38,530 bases of DNA. Source: a virus. Position 1 is the first letter of the stretch. Each line of letters opens with the position of its first letter. The DNA is taken from the IMG/VR virus record IMGVR_UViG_3300046010_011716, positions 1 through 38,530 of that record; one strand, written 5' to 3'. Under the pieces are notes generated by a model. That model had not been told where the DNA came from, searched no databases, and worked only from the letters and a program-made list of their open reading frames with translations. Shown here piece after piece: positions 26,572 to 36,171 of this stretch. The position numbers and the translations under genes are program-made.

Positions 26572-27003
26572 TTAGAATAGATCCTGTTCTGTTAAAATTT
26601 TGAATATTATTCCCTTTTCGGTGCAATAATTTTTTGCTGCTTCCCACTTTGCAGTATTTATTGCATATGTCATATTTTCCATTAATATTGTTTTTTTGTG
26701 TTTTTTATTGTGTTCTGGTTGTTTTGTTTGCTTTAGGGGTTTTATTTCTATTAACATAGTTTCAACTATTCCGTCTTTGTTTTTTGCTTCTATAAGGAAA
26801 TCTGGAATATAAAAATGGACTTTATTGTCCATCGGAGAAACATAAGGTATTCGTATTGCCTCAAATGCCCATCTTACTATATTTTTGTTGCTATCCAGAT
26901 ACTTACAAAATCTTCTTTCCCAGAGAGAACGGCATAAAATTGAATTAATATTACCTATATATTTTGTGGGATTATTAGGTATGTATTTAGTCTTGTATGC
27001 CAT
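26572..27003 (-). CDS. 4: Head completion protein gp4
   Basis: A 143-residue T4 gp4 (gp50/65) homologue. Pattern: CRSLWERRFCKYLDSNKNIV, IPYVSPMDNKVHFYIPDFLI and LIEIKPLKQ, which is a nuclease-like (TnsA-type) fold with possible catalytic E/D/ExK residues. gp4 acts in head completion before tail joining. It starts 21 bp from the divergent gene 48, so the promoters of each must overlap the other's 5' end. Confidence 0.8.
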   Translation of the reverse strand: MAYKTKYIPNNPTKYIGNINSILCRSLWERRFCKYLDSNKNIVRWAFEAIRIPYVSPMDNKVHFYIPDFLIEAKNKDGIVETMLIEIKPLKQTKQPEHNKKHKKTILMENMTYAINTAKWEAAKNYCTEKGIIFKILTEQDLF

Positions 27004-27024
27004 ATTAAATATATAGGAGCAACA

Positions 27025-27909
27025 ATGCCCGGAACAGAAGCACTTTTTTCTTCAACTAAGATATTCCCAACTTCCCCAGAGGATCAAAAAAAGATCCCTT
27101 TGTGGTTAAAATTCTTTTGTTATGACTATACCGATAACTCTTTACTAAGGACATCTGCTAGTCTTGGAATAGGTCCAATGTTGAAGTGCATCATGTTACC
27201 TGCACCAAAAGAATTTGTTACAAAGACAGACAATATTTACGATACAGGTATACTTCCTGTCAATGTCACTCAAGCAGATCCGCAGAGTTATTCTAACGAT
27301 GCTGGTAAAGTCATGGCAAATTATGCAACAGCAACTGCTGATTTAACAGAATTCACTCTATCTGCACCTACTTGGGCTGCAGAAAGTATAGGAATCGGTG
27401 CAAAGATTGATATGGATATGTCTGATACCAAATTCAGAGGAACGAATAAAAGACTCTATGGTTTTAAGATAGTTTTAGCAGCAAGAAGCACAGAAGATTC
27501 AAATGCTGCATCGGAAATATGCGAAATATTTGAATCATTTTCTTTACCACAAGCAAGAAGCGGATTGTTTTCTAGATTTGTATGTCATCCTCCCCTGTGG
27601 TTGTTTGGTATAGGGCCAGGACAAAATGCACAGATAGACCGTCAATGGTCAGGTCAACCACAATTGTCTGTTCTTGATCAAATCACCGTCAGTAAGTCTG
27701 GATTTCAAGATACTTATGGTATTGCCGATGAAAATGGGGAAATAAAACCATTATCACAAACAATTAATATGACATTTGTTGAATTAGAACCCGCCTTACG
27801 CAGTTCTTTGGTACAGAGTAGCACAATAGTAAATAGATCAACTTCCTTCTGGACATTTGGCGGCGCCGGACAAGATATTGCCAATATTGCTGGTCAGATT
27901 ATTAGATAA
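27025..27909 (+). CDS. 48: Baseplate tail tube cap gp48
   Basis: A 294-residue homologue of T4 gp48, which caps the hub and starts the tube with gp54. Features: an N-terminal PLWLKFFCYDYTDNSLLR, a LYGFKIVLAARS segment, FVCHPPLWLFGIGPG and DQITVSKSGFQDTYG. TAGGAG precedes ATG 27025. First gene of the plus-strand baseplate operon. Confidence 0.75.
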   Translation: MPGTEALFSSTKIFPTSPEDQKKIPLWLKFFCYDYTDNSLLRTSASLGIGPMLKCIMLPAPKEFVTKTDNIYDTGILPVNVTQADPQSYSNDAGKVMANYATATADLTEFTLSAPTWAAESIGIGAKIDMDMSDTKFRGTNKRLYGFKIVLAARSTEDSNAASEICEIFESFSLPQARSGLFSRFVCHPPLWLFGIGPGQNAQIDRQWSGQPQLSVLDQITVSKSGFQDTYGIADENGEIKPLSQTINMTFVELEPALRSSLVQSSTIVNRSTSFWTFGGAGQDIANIAGQIIR

Positions 27910-27923
27910 AAATAGGAAATATA

Positions 27924-28997
27924 ATGTACTTCGACTATTTTCCAACACTTGAATATAAATTTCAAAACGGTAATACTTTAGAATTGATTGATATTTTCAG
28001 AAAAGTATCATTTACTCAGACTACACTAGCGAATGATTCGATTTTTGACACCTATTATGTAACAAATGGTGCAAATGCAGAAATCACTTCTTTTAATTTG
28101 TATAGCAGCAGTCAATATTCATGGGTACTGTTTTCTTCCAATAGAATGCTAAATCCTCATACTGACTGGCCTAGGGAATATACATCCTTTCTTACCGAAT
28201 TAAATTCAAAATATAATGGAACTGCATATTACATATGCAGAATACCCGATTTGCTTCCCGGCGATGTGATGATTAAAATAACAAAAGCTTCTTGCTCGGG
28301 TACAACTGCCAATGAAGTTTATACCAGTTGTGTTTTTTCATATGAAAGTCCTATAGTCACCTATAAAATAGTAAAAGAGTGGAATCAAAAATTTAGATAT
28401 TTGGTAGCAGTCGGCGGAGGAAGTGGTTCTTTTTCTGTAAATGATACATTTGCAATTCTTAGAAAAGATTCAAATGGCGATTATAAAGCAGTAAATTTCA
28501 GAACACCCGACCCTGATGTAGTGTATACAGATAAAGTAACAGGCCCTGATGGATATACTAATATAACCATCGATGGTAATGAATTCACTATATTCAGAAT
28601 AGCAAAAATAGATGAAGAGAAAAACGCAGCAACACAATTCATGAATAGCGGTGCAGTAGAATCGCCCTATAGAAAAGTCAGTTCACTTAATACTGCTGGA
28701 TCTCTTACTGCATATTATTCAAATTCCAATACTAATATTAATAGTTACCAATCAACTACTCCTGTATTTGGAAATGCAGATGATTTTTCTGGTACTTTAT
28801 TGGATGCATATGTTCTCGGTGTATTGCCTTCATCAATAACAGTAAAGACACCTTTGATTCTTCAATTAGAGGAAAACGAAAAAAGATATTCTGTTAGGGC
28901 ATTGAAACCCAGATACCTTGAGGGCACAATTGGTTTATTTGAAAAAGCGATAAATAGTAATCAAGGAAGAGTTCTTTCTATAGAACTAAATGTATAA
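27924..28997 (+). CDS. 53: Baseplate wedge protein gp53
   Basis: A 357-residue protein. The N-terminal part (MYFDYFPTLEYKF, LELIDIFRKVSF, YSSSQYSWVLFSSNRMLNPH, DWPREY) is the T4 gp53 domain, which joins wedges around the hub. T4 gp53 is 196 residues; the extra 160 residues here are a domain also seen as an extension in marine relatives. The stop overlaps the next start (TAATG). Confidence 0.85.
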   Translation: MYFDYFPTLEYKFQNGNTLELIDIFRKVSFTQTTLANDSIFDTYYVTNGANAEITSFNLYSSSQYSWVLFSSNRMLNPHTDWPREYTSFLTELNSKYNGTAYYICRIPDLLPGDVMIKITKASCSGTTANEVYTSCVFSYESPIVTYKIVKEWNQKFRYLVAVGGGSGSFSVNDTFAILRKDSNGDYKAVNFRTPDPDVVYTDKVTGPDGYTNITIDGNEFTIFRIAKIDEEKNAATQFMNSGAVESPYRKVSSLNTAGSLTAYYSNSNTNINSYQSTTPVFGNADDFSGTLLDAYVLGVLPSSITVKTPLILQLEENEKRYSVRALKPRYLEGTIGLFEKAINSNQGRVLSIELNV

Positions 28998-31900
28998 TGG
29001 CTGAACAAAATATTGAATCTTTAACATCCGGTTCTCGTACTCCATCTTTTTTAGTCGGTGTAACTATAGAAAGAAAAGACGGAAAGGGAATTTTTGATTT
29101 GTTTTCAAATCAAAGCATAGGAAAGGGAAATGAACTATTAACTGAAATTAAAATAGTTCAAAGTATATTTAATCCCTATATTTCTGGTTACATTGAATTA
29201 TATGACAAAGGTGATTGGGTAGGCGAACTGAATATAACTGGTTTTGAAACAATAACATTTAAATTTGGTGCAGATGCAGAATCTCAAAAAACCAAAGAAG
29301 TAAAAGCAAGAATTTACGAAATAAAACTAATAAATGATTTAACTCGTTCTCCTAAATTAAATGTTATTGAAAAAGCAAATTTATATAGATTAGAGTTCAT
29401 GTCTGAACAGATATTTGATTCTCAATTTACAGAAAATTTCCTACAGAATAAAGATTTCGTTGGAGTAATTTCCAAATCAACAGAATCGAATTCCAAGATC
29501 AAAGGTCTGATAAATGAAATTTCAGATAAGTACAATCTAAAACCAATAGAAATTCAAGAAACACAAAACGGCGTTTGGATCAAAAAAGACGAAATATCAA
29601 TTTCAGTTAGTAATGAAAAAGGACAATTTGAAATTGTACATCTATTAAATTATGTTACAAATTATGCTATTTCTCCAGAAAATCCATATGCTGTTAATTT
29701 CTTCTTTTGGCAAGATACAGATGGTTGGCATTTTAAATCGATAGAAAAATTAATAAACGAACAAAAAGATAAAAGTGATGACGAACTAACTTACTTTGTT
29801 CTTGGGACTGAAGATGAAGTAGATCCAAAAAGAGTAAGATCGATGGTTGTCAACAACCAATACAATTCTTTAAGTCTACTAAACGATAGAACACTTACTA
29901 GTTTTTACAAAAGAATAGAACCCGACTTTACTAATCCATATTCCGATTTCTTAAGTTCCTCTGATGGATTCACATATGATATTATAGATTATGACTATCA
30001 TCGAGACTTCAATAAAGTATCCCACATAGAATCTAATAAATTAGTATCTGAGTCATTAGATACCAAATCATTACATAAGGGCTCATATAATTCTCTGACC
30101 CGTTTGTATGATGATCTTAGTTCGTTCTATGACTCTAAAAAATATAATACTCCATTTCAGCACTGGATACAACAATCTGCCGAGCGTGGATTTGGTGCAA
30201 GACCAGACCAAACAGCAACCATTTGGTGGGATTATCTAGGAAGAACCGCCGATTCTAGATGGTCGAATGTAACATGGCAAGCTCAATTTGATCTGTGCGA
30301 GTTGGATTTCTTAAAGTTCAATGACATATACACTAAGATAAGAGAACCATTAAAGAGCAAACGTGAACTATTCAGTCACAAAAAGAATATAAAAAGAAAA
30401 TGGGAAGCGTATAGATGTGCAGTATGTTGTCTTGGATCTTCTAATTATGGTGGAACTGGTGATATTAAATTACTGAATGAATTCCGAGATACGAGTGGAA
30501 TTACTTTCAATATTCTATTCGGCGCTACTGGTATATTTTCGGATGTTGGTACTGAGTATAAAATTGCTGCGGCAGGATCATTTACTGATGCGGTTAACTA
30601 TGATATCAGAGATACTAAGAGCGAAAATGGTCTGACTCTTTCTTATGATTTCACCAAGGAACCATATAATAAAACAATTGGTGAATTCTATAATATCAAA
30701 GAAGAAATACCAAACTTTGTTAAGTATTCATTAGAACAAAGTATTGCTCTTTATGACCAAGCAATTTCTTTTTACGACAAAAGAATACAAATAATTCAAT
30801 CATTCTTGGATAATGCAGATGATTATATTTCTTCTGCAAACTCTTATATTGCACAGAATACAAAGAATAGTCCAATCACTGGTGAGCCAATTGATCCGAC
30901 AACCGGTCCGACTCTTCAAACTACATGGAACGGTCCAAAGGAATTTCCATTCAATCCAGAACCACCTGTATTTTATGCTCCTTGGATGTCTGGAACTCCG
31001 TTTCCATATAGACAACTACAAGAGGGAACATCTCTTTCATCCTATAATTATGTTGATGGTTTGGAATATATTTACGACGATGACCTTAAAATTATTGGTA
31101 TAAAAAATAAACCAACCAAACCAATACCTGATTTTGTTAGTAGATGCTCTAAAGAAAAATATATGCCAGGAACGGCACATATTGTAAGAAATTTAGATAC
31201 ATTTAGACTGACAAACTACGGATCAGGTACAAATCAAACATTTGCCGATGAAGTTTTCTTTATAGAACCATTAAAATACAACATTTCAACTAGTGGTATT
31301 TTAGAGGGTCTATATTACAATCAATTGAGTAATGATCCGTATTCTGTGCCTGATGGAATAGAATCACAATACGAAGAAGCATCTAGGAGTCTAAGACAGT
31401 GCATTGACGACGGAAACTGTTTCAATACATTATGTTTTGAACCTCTGATAATAGAAATTCAAAAACGAATAGGTGAGCAGGAAATACAAATTATAAAATT
31501 TGAAAGAGATTTATACGTTTATCTCAGAAATTTGGCAAGAGATACCTTCATACCAAAATGGAAAGAGATGTATTCTGAGTGGTGGAATAGAAAAGCATTC
31601 TTTATTTCTAAACCAGTTGGAACTAGTATTTTTACTGGAATAACTGGAGGTAGACAAAATAAATTAATTCAACCACTTTCCTTACAAAATATAAAATCAA
31701 TAAAGAGAAAAGAAATAAAAGGAAGCAGATACGAAATACTAGCAAAGTCTAAATTGGGTATAACTGGTGCTTCGGCCGGCCAGTGGTTATATGATATTTA
31801 CTTTGCAAATAATGCAGAAAATAATCCAAATGAGTATAAACCAGAAAATGGAAAAACATGGTGGGAAAAAGAAAACAATCACCCATATTATAGTCAGGGA

Positions 31901-34030
31901 TATGACACACGATATGGTAAATCTGCATTTGTTACAAAAAGAAAATTAAATTATTGGTATGAATATTACGATGCAAATCCTTTAAATAATAAACCATGGC
32001 AGACCGATAATGTTCTACCACTAAGCGACAGACAACAAAAACAAACCGCCTTTGTCATAGCAACAGAAAAACAAATGGAAGGTTTAGATTTAAATATCAC
32101 TAATTTGGGATATGCATTAACTCATCTGGAATATATGCAACCTATAGTCGAAGATGATTTTATAAATGCATTTAATATTTTTGATGAAAATATATCTGAA
32201 AAGAAACCACCTAATATTAAAAAGGAAGAAATAAGTTCATATGTAAGAATAGAATTTATTAGTCCAATAGGTCTGGATCGAATTGCTGATTTCCCAGATG
32301 GATTTGTTCGTGATTCAGGTTCCGAATATTTCTTACCATATCTTGTTCAATTAACTGCCGGACCAAATGGAAGACAAACAGTAAGAAATAACATTGCCAT
32401 TATTGGTATGGATCCATATGGATTTGATGTTGCAGTTAAGAAACAAAAAATAGAAAATAGGTACGAAGCAAGAGAATATTCTTGGTGGAACAAATACTCA
32501 CCCATTAATTTTGGTTCAGATTTGAGCGATGCTGGTATGGATCTTTGGCCAGAACAAGGTTTTAATGTAGAGACTCCGTATTATACAACAGATATAGAAA
32601 CAAGTATACCCCAAGTCAAAGATGGATATTCTTTTGAATATTATTATTGGGAACGTGGTGGACCAAATTCAAAAAATCCGGGATTTGAATCAAAGGGTAT
32701 AGACTCTCAATATAAGCAAACTGCTCTAGGTAGTGGTTATTTGATGTCTTCCCATAAAAAAATAAAACCACATAGATCTTGGTGGTCTTTCTATATTCCG
32801 ACAAATCTATTTGTTAAAAATAAATTATTCAATCCAAGTCTTGGATATGCAAGTGGTACATTAAATCAATTTTCTTTTAATAGTTTTTATGGTTATAATT
32901 CTGATGCTTGGTTTGGTCTTGGTACATATAGAGGTCCTCTTTTAGATTATTCTGTTTCAAATAATACTAATAACTATGGTTATTGGTATAATACTAATAC
33001 AAACGAACAATCAATTACTAATAACAATCGTTTTGATTCTCGCTGGATTGAACTCAATTATGGTGGAGATACCATACAACTATTGAATGAATATGATCTT
33101 AATGGTAAATTTATTAAGAGCAGAGCACTGGATGGAGAATCCGAAAATATATTACCACACACAGATGCTTCTATAGAAGAGAAGTATCCTGAACTGAAGC
33201 AGTATTTTGCAAATGATGTTTTGCATTGGTTATCCGCCGATTATGCACTGTATAGACCCGGTTTAGTCACAGAAGATCTATGGAAATACGATTTGAGCGG
33301 TGAAACAGATTATGGAATAATTACACCGCCCATAAATGAACCCAATTATGATCTCTTTGATCAAAATTTTGCTGCACAATTTATGGTTTATGCGAAGACA
33401 AATAATCTCTGCAATAAGTTTACCTGTGCAAATCCTTTGGGAATTACCGATTCTTCTGGTTGCTCGGAAGATAATCCATATTGCAATTGTCCGGCACAAG
33501 ACCAAATGCCAATAGAACCAGAACCCACATATCTGGAACTCTATAGTCTATACAATGAAATAAGGGAATGTGATTTAATTGAAGAGAATTTAGGCAAAGA
33601 GTATTTGGGTTGTATTTGGTCAGATCCAAATAACCCATGCAGTTGCAATTGTCCAGAAATAGGCAAAAAATTCGCAGAATATCTAAAATATACAAGAACT
33701 TATGCCACTTTCTGGGGAACTCCAGCACATGTTCCTTTAAATCGAATTGCTCTTATGAATCAGCTGTCTAGTCAACAGATGTCGATAACAGTTGCAGCAA
33801 CAGATAAAGTTAAGATTGGTGACATAATTCGCATATATCACGAAAACCCACAAACACCGACGCTATATTTAAATAGAGAAAAGGTATTAAGCGGAAAGTG
33901 GATGGTCATTGGTATGAACTACAAGTTCCTGAGAGAAACTGTGCAATATTTGGAATTAGTTCTGAGCAGAGATACATTACCCGTTTCCCCAGACATCGGA
34001 ATAAGCCCAATAACGGCATTTAAGATATAA
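28997..34030 (+). CDS. Giant baseplate hub protein, gp27-like ends
   Basis: A 1677-residue protein. Residues about 45-95 (EIKIVQSIFNPYISGYIELY ... ITFKFG) match the first domain of gp27/VgrG-type hub proteins. The last 80 residues (KVKIGDIIRIYHENPQ, LSGKWMVIGMNYKFL, YLELVLSRD) match the usual hub C-terminus. Between lie some 1400 residues rich in Asn, Tyr and Trp with Cys-rich patches (DNPYCNCPAQDQ; NPCSCNCPE). It occupies the place of T4 gene 5 after 53. No lysozyme motif seen. T4 gp27 has 391 residues, so a very large insertion is present. Confidence 0.65.
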   Translation: MAEQNIESLTSGSRTPSFLVGVTIERKDGKGIFDLFSNQSIGKGNELLTEIKIVQSIFNPYISGYIELYDKGDWVGELNITGFETITFKFGADAESQKTKEVKARIYEIKLINDLTRSPKLNVIEKANLYRLEFMSEQIFDSQFTENFLQNKDFVGVISKSTESNSKIKGLINEISDKYNLKPIEIQETQNGVWIKKDEISISVSNEKGQFEIVHLLNYVTNYAISPENPYAVNFFFWQDTDGWHFKSIEKLINEQKDKSDDELTYFVLGTEDEVDPKRVRSMVVNNQYNSLSLLNDRTLTSFYKRIEPDFTNPYSDFLSSSDGFTYDIIDYDYHRDFNKVSHIESNKLVSESLDTKSLHKGSYNSLTRLYDDLSSFYDSKKYNTPFQHWIQQSAERGFGARPDQTATIWWDYLGRTADSRWSNVTWQAQFDLCELDFLKFNDIYTKIREPLKSKRELFSHKKNIKRKWEAYRCAVCCLGSSNYGGTGDIKLLNEFRDTSGITFNILFGATGIFSDVGTEYKIAAAGSFTDAVNYDIRDTKSENGLTLSYDFTKEPYNKTIGEFYNIKEEIPNFVKYSLEQSIALYDQAISFYDKRIQIIQSFLDNADDYISSANSYIAQNTKNSPITGEPIDPTTGPTLQTTWNGPKEFPFNPEPPVFYAPWMSGTPFPYRQLQEGTSLSSYNYVDGLEYIYDDDLKIIGIKNKPTKPIPDFVSRCSKEKYMPGTAHIVRNLDTFRLTNYGSGTNQTFADEVFFIEPLKYNISTSGILEGLYYNQLSNDPYSVPDGIESQYEEASRSLRQCIDDGNCFNTLCFEPLIIEIQKRIGEQEIQIIKFERDLYVYLRNLARDTFIPKWKEMYSEWWNRKAFFISKPVGTSIFTGITGGRQNKLIQPLSLQNIKSIKRKEIKGSRYEILAKSKLGITGASAGQWLYDIYFANNAENNPNEYKPENGKTWWEKENNHPYYSQGYDTRYGKSAFVTKRKLNYWYEYYDANPLNNKPWQTDNVLPLSDRQQKQTAFVIATEKQMEGLDLNITNLGYALTHLEYMQPIVEDDFINAFNIFDENISEKKPPNIKKEEISSYVRIEFISPIGLDRIADFPDGFVRDSGSEYFLPYLVQLTAGPNGRQTVRNNIAIIGMDPYGFDVAVKKQKIENRYEAREYSWWNKYSPINFGSDLSDAGMDLWPEQGFNVETPYYTTDIETSIPQVKDGYSFEYYYWERGGPNSKNPGFESKGIDSQYKQTALGSGYLMSSHKKIKPHRSWWSFYIPTNLFVKNKLFNPSLGYASGTLNQFSFNSFYGYNSDAWFGLGTYRGPLLDYSVSNNTNNYGYWYNTNTNEQSITNNNRFDSRWIELNYGGDTIQLLNEYDLNGKFIKSRALDGESENILPHTDASIEEKYPELKQYFANDVLHWLSADYALYRPGLVTEDLWKYDLSGETDYGIITPPINEPNYDLFDQNFAAQFMVYAKTNNLCNKFTCANPLGITDSSGCSEDNPYCNCPAQDQMPIEPEPTYLELYSLYNEIRECDLIEENLGKEYLGCIWSDPNNPCSCNCPEIGKKFAEYLKYTRTYATFWGTPAHVPLNRIALMNQLSSQQMSITVAATDKVKIGDIIRIYHENPQTPTLYLNREKVLSGKWMVIGMNYKFLRETVQYLELVLSRDTLPVSPDIGISPITAFKI

Positions 34031-34033
34031 ATA
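34026..34033 (+). promoter_or_regulatory. Possible late promoter of gene 25
   Basis: TATAAATA 6 nt before ATG 34040, overlapping the stop of the hub gene. If active, the transcript would start at the gene 25 ATG. No Shine-Dalgarno is evident for gene 25. Confidence 0.45.
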
Positions 34034-34039
34034 TAAGAA

Positions 34040-34426
34040 ATGAAAATAATACAGAACAATTTTTCAGATCTTCCGATGTTTTTAAGTAAAAATTTCTTTA
34101 CTAAAGATATAAATTTGAAAAAAGATGCAATGTGCATCAAAGAATCCGTTAAAAATATCATATTGACTAGATCTGGTGAAAGACCATTTGATTTAAATTT
34201 TACCGGATATATCTACGATCTATTGTTTGAAAATATTATTGATTCCCAGTTGGCACAATACAAAGTACATATAGCAAACATAATTGGTCTATATGAATCC
34301 AGAGTTAGCGTAACTGATGTCATAATAGAAAGCACAAATTTTAATGTGGATATAGAGATAATATACAAGATTATAAATTTTGAGAAGATAGATAGCGTCA
34401 AATTAAGCATTGAGAGGACTCGTTAA
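34040..34426 (+). CDS. 25: Baseplate wedge protein gp25
   Basis: A 128-residue gp25/GpW-type wedge protein. Pattern: the disordered-to-ordered KDAMCIKESVKNIILTRSGE (family: ai..sl.nll.t..Ger.f.p.fG), ERPFDLNFTGYIYDLLFE and a beta-rich end. gp25 anchors the tail sheath to the baseplate with gp6 and gp53. Its stop overlaps the gp6 start (TAATG). Confidence 0.88.
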   Translation: MKIIQNNFSDLPMFLSKNFFTKDINLKKDAMCIKESVKNIILTRSGERPFDLNFTGYIYDLLFENIIDSQLAQYKVHIANIIGLYESRVSVTDVIIESTNFNVDIEIIYKIINFEKIDSVKLSIERTR

Positions 34427-36171
34427 TGGCATATCCAAATACACCACCCCAATTAGGAGCATTAGATTTCGATAGCATAAAATCGAATCTTACTTCTTAT
34501 CTAAAACAACAACCAGTAATCAAAGATTATGCATTCGAAGGTTCCGCAATGCAAACTTTGATAAATCTTCTGGCATATAATACATTCTATTATGCATATT
34601 ACATGAACATGGTTTCCAGTGAAATGTTCCTAGATTCTGCACAGAGATTGGATTCCATAATTTCATTGGTTAAACCCCTTGGTTATACCGTACCTGGCCC
34701 AACCACATCAAAGTCTAAATTAATACTGACGGGTGTAACATCTACCGTTATAAGTAAACACCAGACATTTAGCGCAATAACTTCGGATGGCGTCAACTAT
34801 ACTTTTTATACATTAGAAGATTATAATGTCAATACCGATGGTGCGGCAGAAATAGAAATATATGAAGGAAAAGAATTAGTTTATCTAGACAATGATGATG
34901 ATGGTTTCGATGTTGAAACACTAGTTGATCTTACTCAACAAAAATATTACATACTAAACAAAAATGTAGATTTGTCTACTCTAAAGGTTGAGGTTAAAAA
35001 AGACGGAGAAACTTCTTTCTATGAATGGAAACTTTCTTCCAACATAGGATCCCCTTATGATGTAGATCAAAAAATATATTTTGTGGAACGATTAAGTGAT
35101 GGATTTGCAATACAATTTGGTAAAAATAATCAATTAGGATTGGCATTAGAACTAGGAGATAAGATAAAAATAAGATATTTGACATCAAGTGGTTCTAAAG
35201 CAAATGGTATTTTTATATTTAATGTAACTAATCCCAATTTTCAATTCGGTAACTTAGTTGTCAATTTGGTGAATTCTTCGGAAGGTGGGTTGGATGAACC
35301 ATCTTTGGATATGATTAAATACCTAGCACCAAAATTGTTTTCTGCTCAAGGCAGAGCAGTCACTAAAAATGACATAAAGGCACTTTTAATTGAAGCGCAA
35401 AAGGTAAATAGCATAAATGAATTTTCTGTATTTGGTGGAGAAGAACTATATCCTCCTAGATACGGAAGAGTATTTGTTTCTCTAAGACCCGGCACTTCTC
35501 AGACTTCCATTCAAGATATTTTGGATTTCCTAAAGGAGAGATGTGTTATAACCATTCTACCGGAATATGTTGAACCAAAACAGTTCAATTTGTTCATGAA
35601 ATATACTTTTAATTACGATAATAGATTTGCAAGTCAAAATGATAGAGAAAGAAAATTAGAAGAAGTTAAAACGTATGTAAGTAATAATTTCCTTGAAAAC
35701 AATATTTTTAATTTGAATTTAAATTTTACAGATATAAAAACAGAAACAGATAGTAATGTATCTTCTGTTAGTTTAAATTCGGACTCAGTTGAATTATATT
35801 TTAGAGAAACAAAAAGTCCATCTAATGGTCAGTATTCCTATTCATTTGGAAATGAAATTAAAGCAAATTTGATAGATGATTATGATATCACTTCTACCTT
35901 TGTATTCAAGAATGGTCTTTCGGGAACATTGAGAATTAAAGTCAACCAAACATCATCTAGAACTTCGTTCATTCCATTACGAGCATTTACTACTACTGGA
36001 AATGAAATTGAGGGTGATTTTGGAAGAGTAAATATTTCTAAAGGCACAATTGAAATTTATGATATTGCTCAAACTTCCTATGTGCTCACAATTCCATTTA
36101 AAAACAAAAATTTCAATTCTACATTGAATAACATAGTGAATATCTATCAAGAGGGAATAGCAATAACATGA
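34426..36171 (+). CDS. 6: Baseplate wedge protein gp6
   Basis: A 581-residue gp6 (baseplate J family). Recognised from the N-terminus (DFDSIKSNLTSYLKQQP, FEGSAMQTLINLLAYNTFYY, AQRLDSIISLVKPLGYTVPG) and the core AQGRAVTKNDIKALLI followed by RPGT. gp6 dimers form the ring of the inner baseplate. Length is close to T4 gp6 (660). Stop overlaps the next ATG (ATGA). Confidence 0.92.
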   Translation: MAYPNTPPQLGALDFDSIKSNLTSYLKQQPVIKDYAFEGSAMQTLINLLAYNTFYYAYYMNMVSSEMFLDSAQRLDSIISLVKPLGYTVPGPTTSKSKLILTGVTSTVISKHQTFSAITSDGVNYTFYTLEDYNVNTDGAAEIEIYEGKELVYLDNDDDGFDVETLVDLTQQKYYILNKNVDLSTLKVEVKKDGETSFYEWKLSSNIGSPYDVDQKIYFVERLSDGFAIQFGKNNQLGLALELGDKIKIRYLTSSGSKANGIFIFNVTNPNFQFGNLVVNLVNSSEGGLDEPSLDMIKYLAPKLFSAQGRAVTKNDIKALLIEAQKVNSINEFSVFGGEELYPPRYGRVFVSLRPGTSQTSIQDILDFLKERCVITILPEYVEPKQFNLFMKYTFNYDNRFASQNDRERKLEEVKTYVSNNFLENNIFNLNLNFTDIKTETDSNVSSVSLNSDSVELYFRETKSPSNGQYSYSFGNEIKANLIDDYDITSTFVFKNGLSGTLRIKVNQTSSRTSFIPLRAFTTTGNEIEGDFGRVNISKGTIEIYDIAQTSYVLTIPFKNKNFNSTLNNIVNIYQEGIAIT

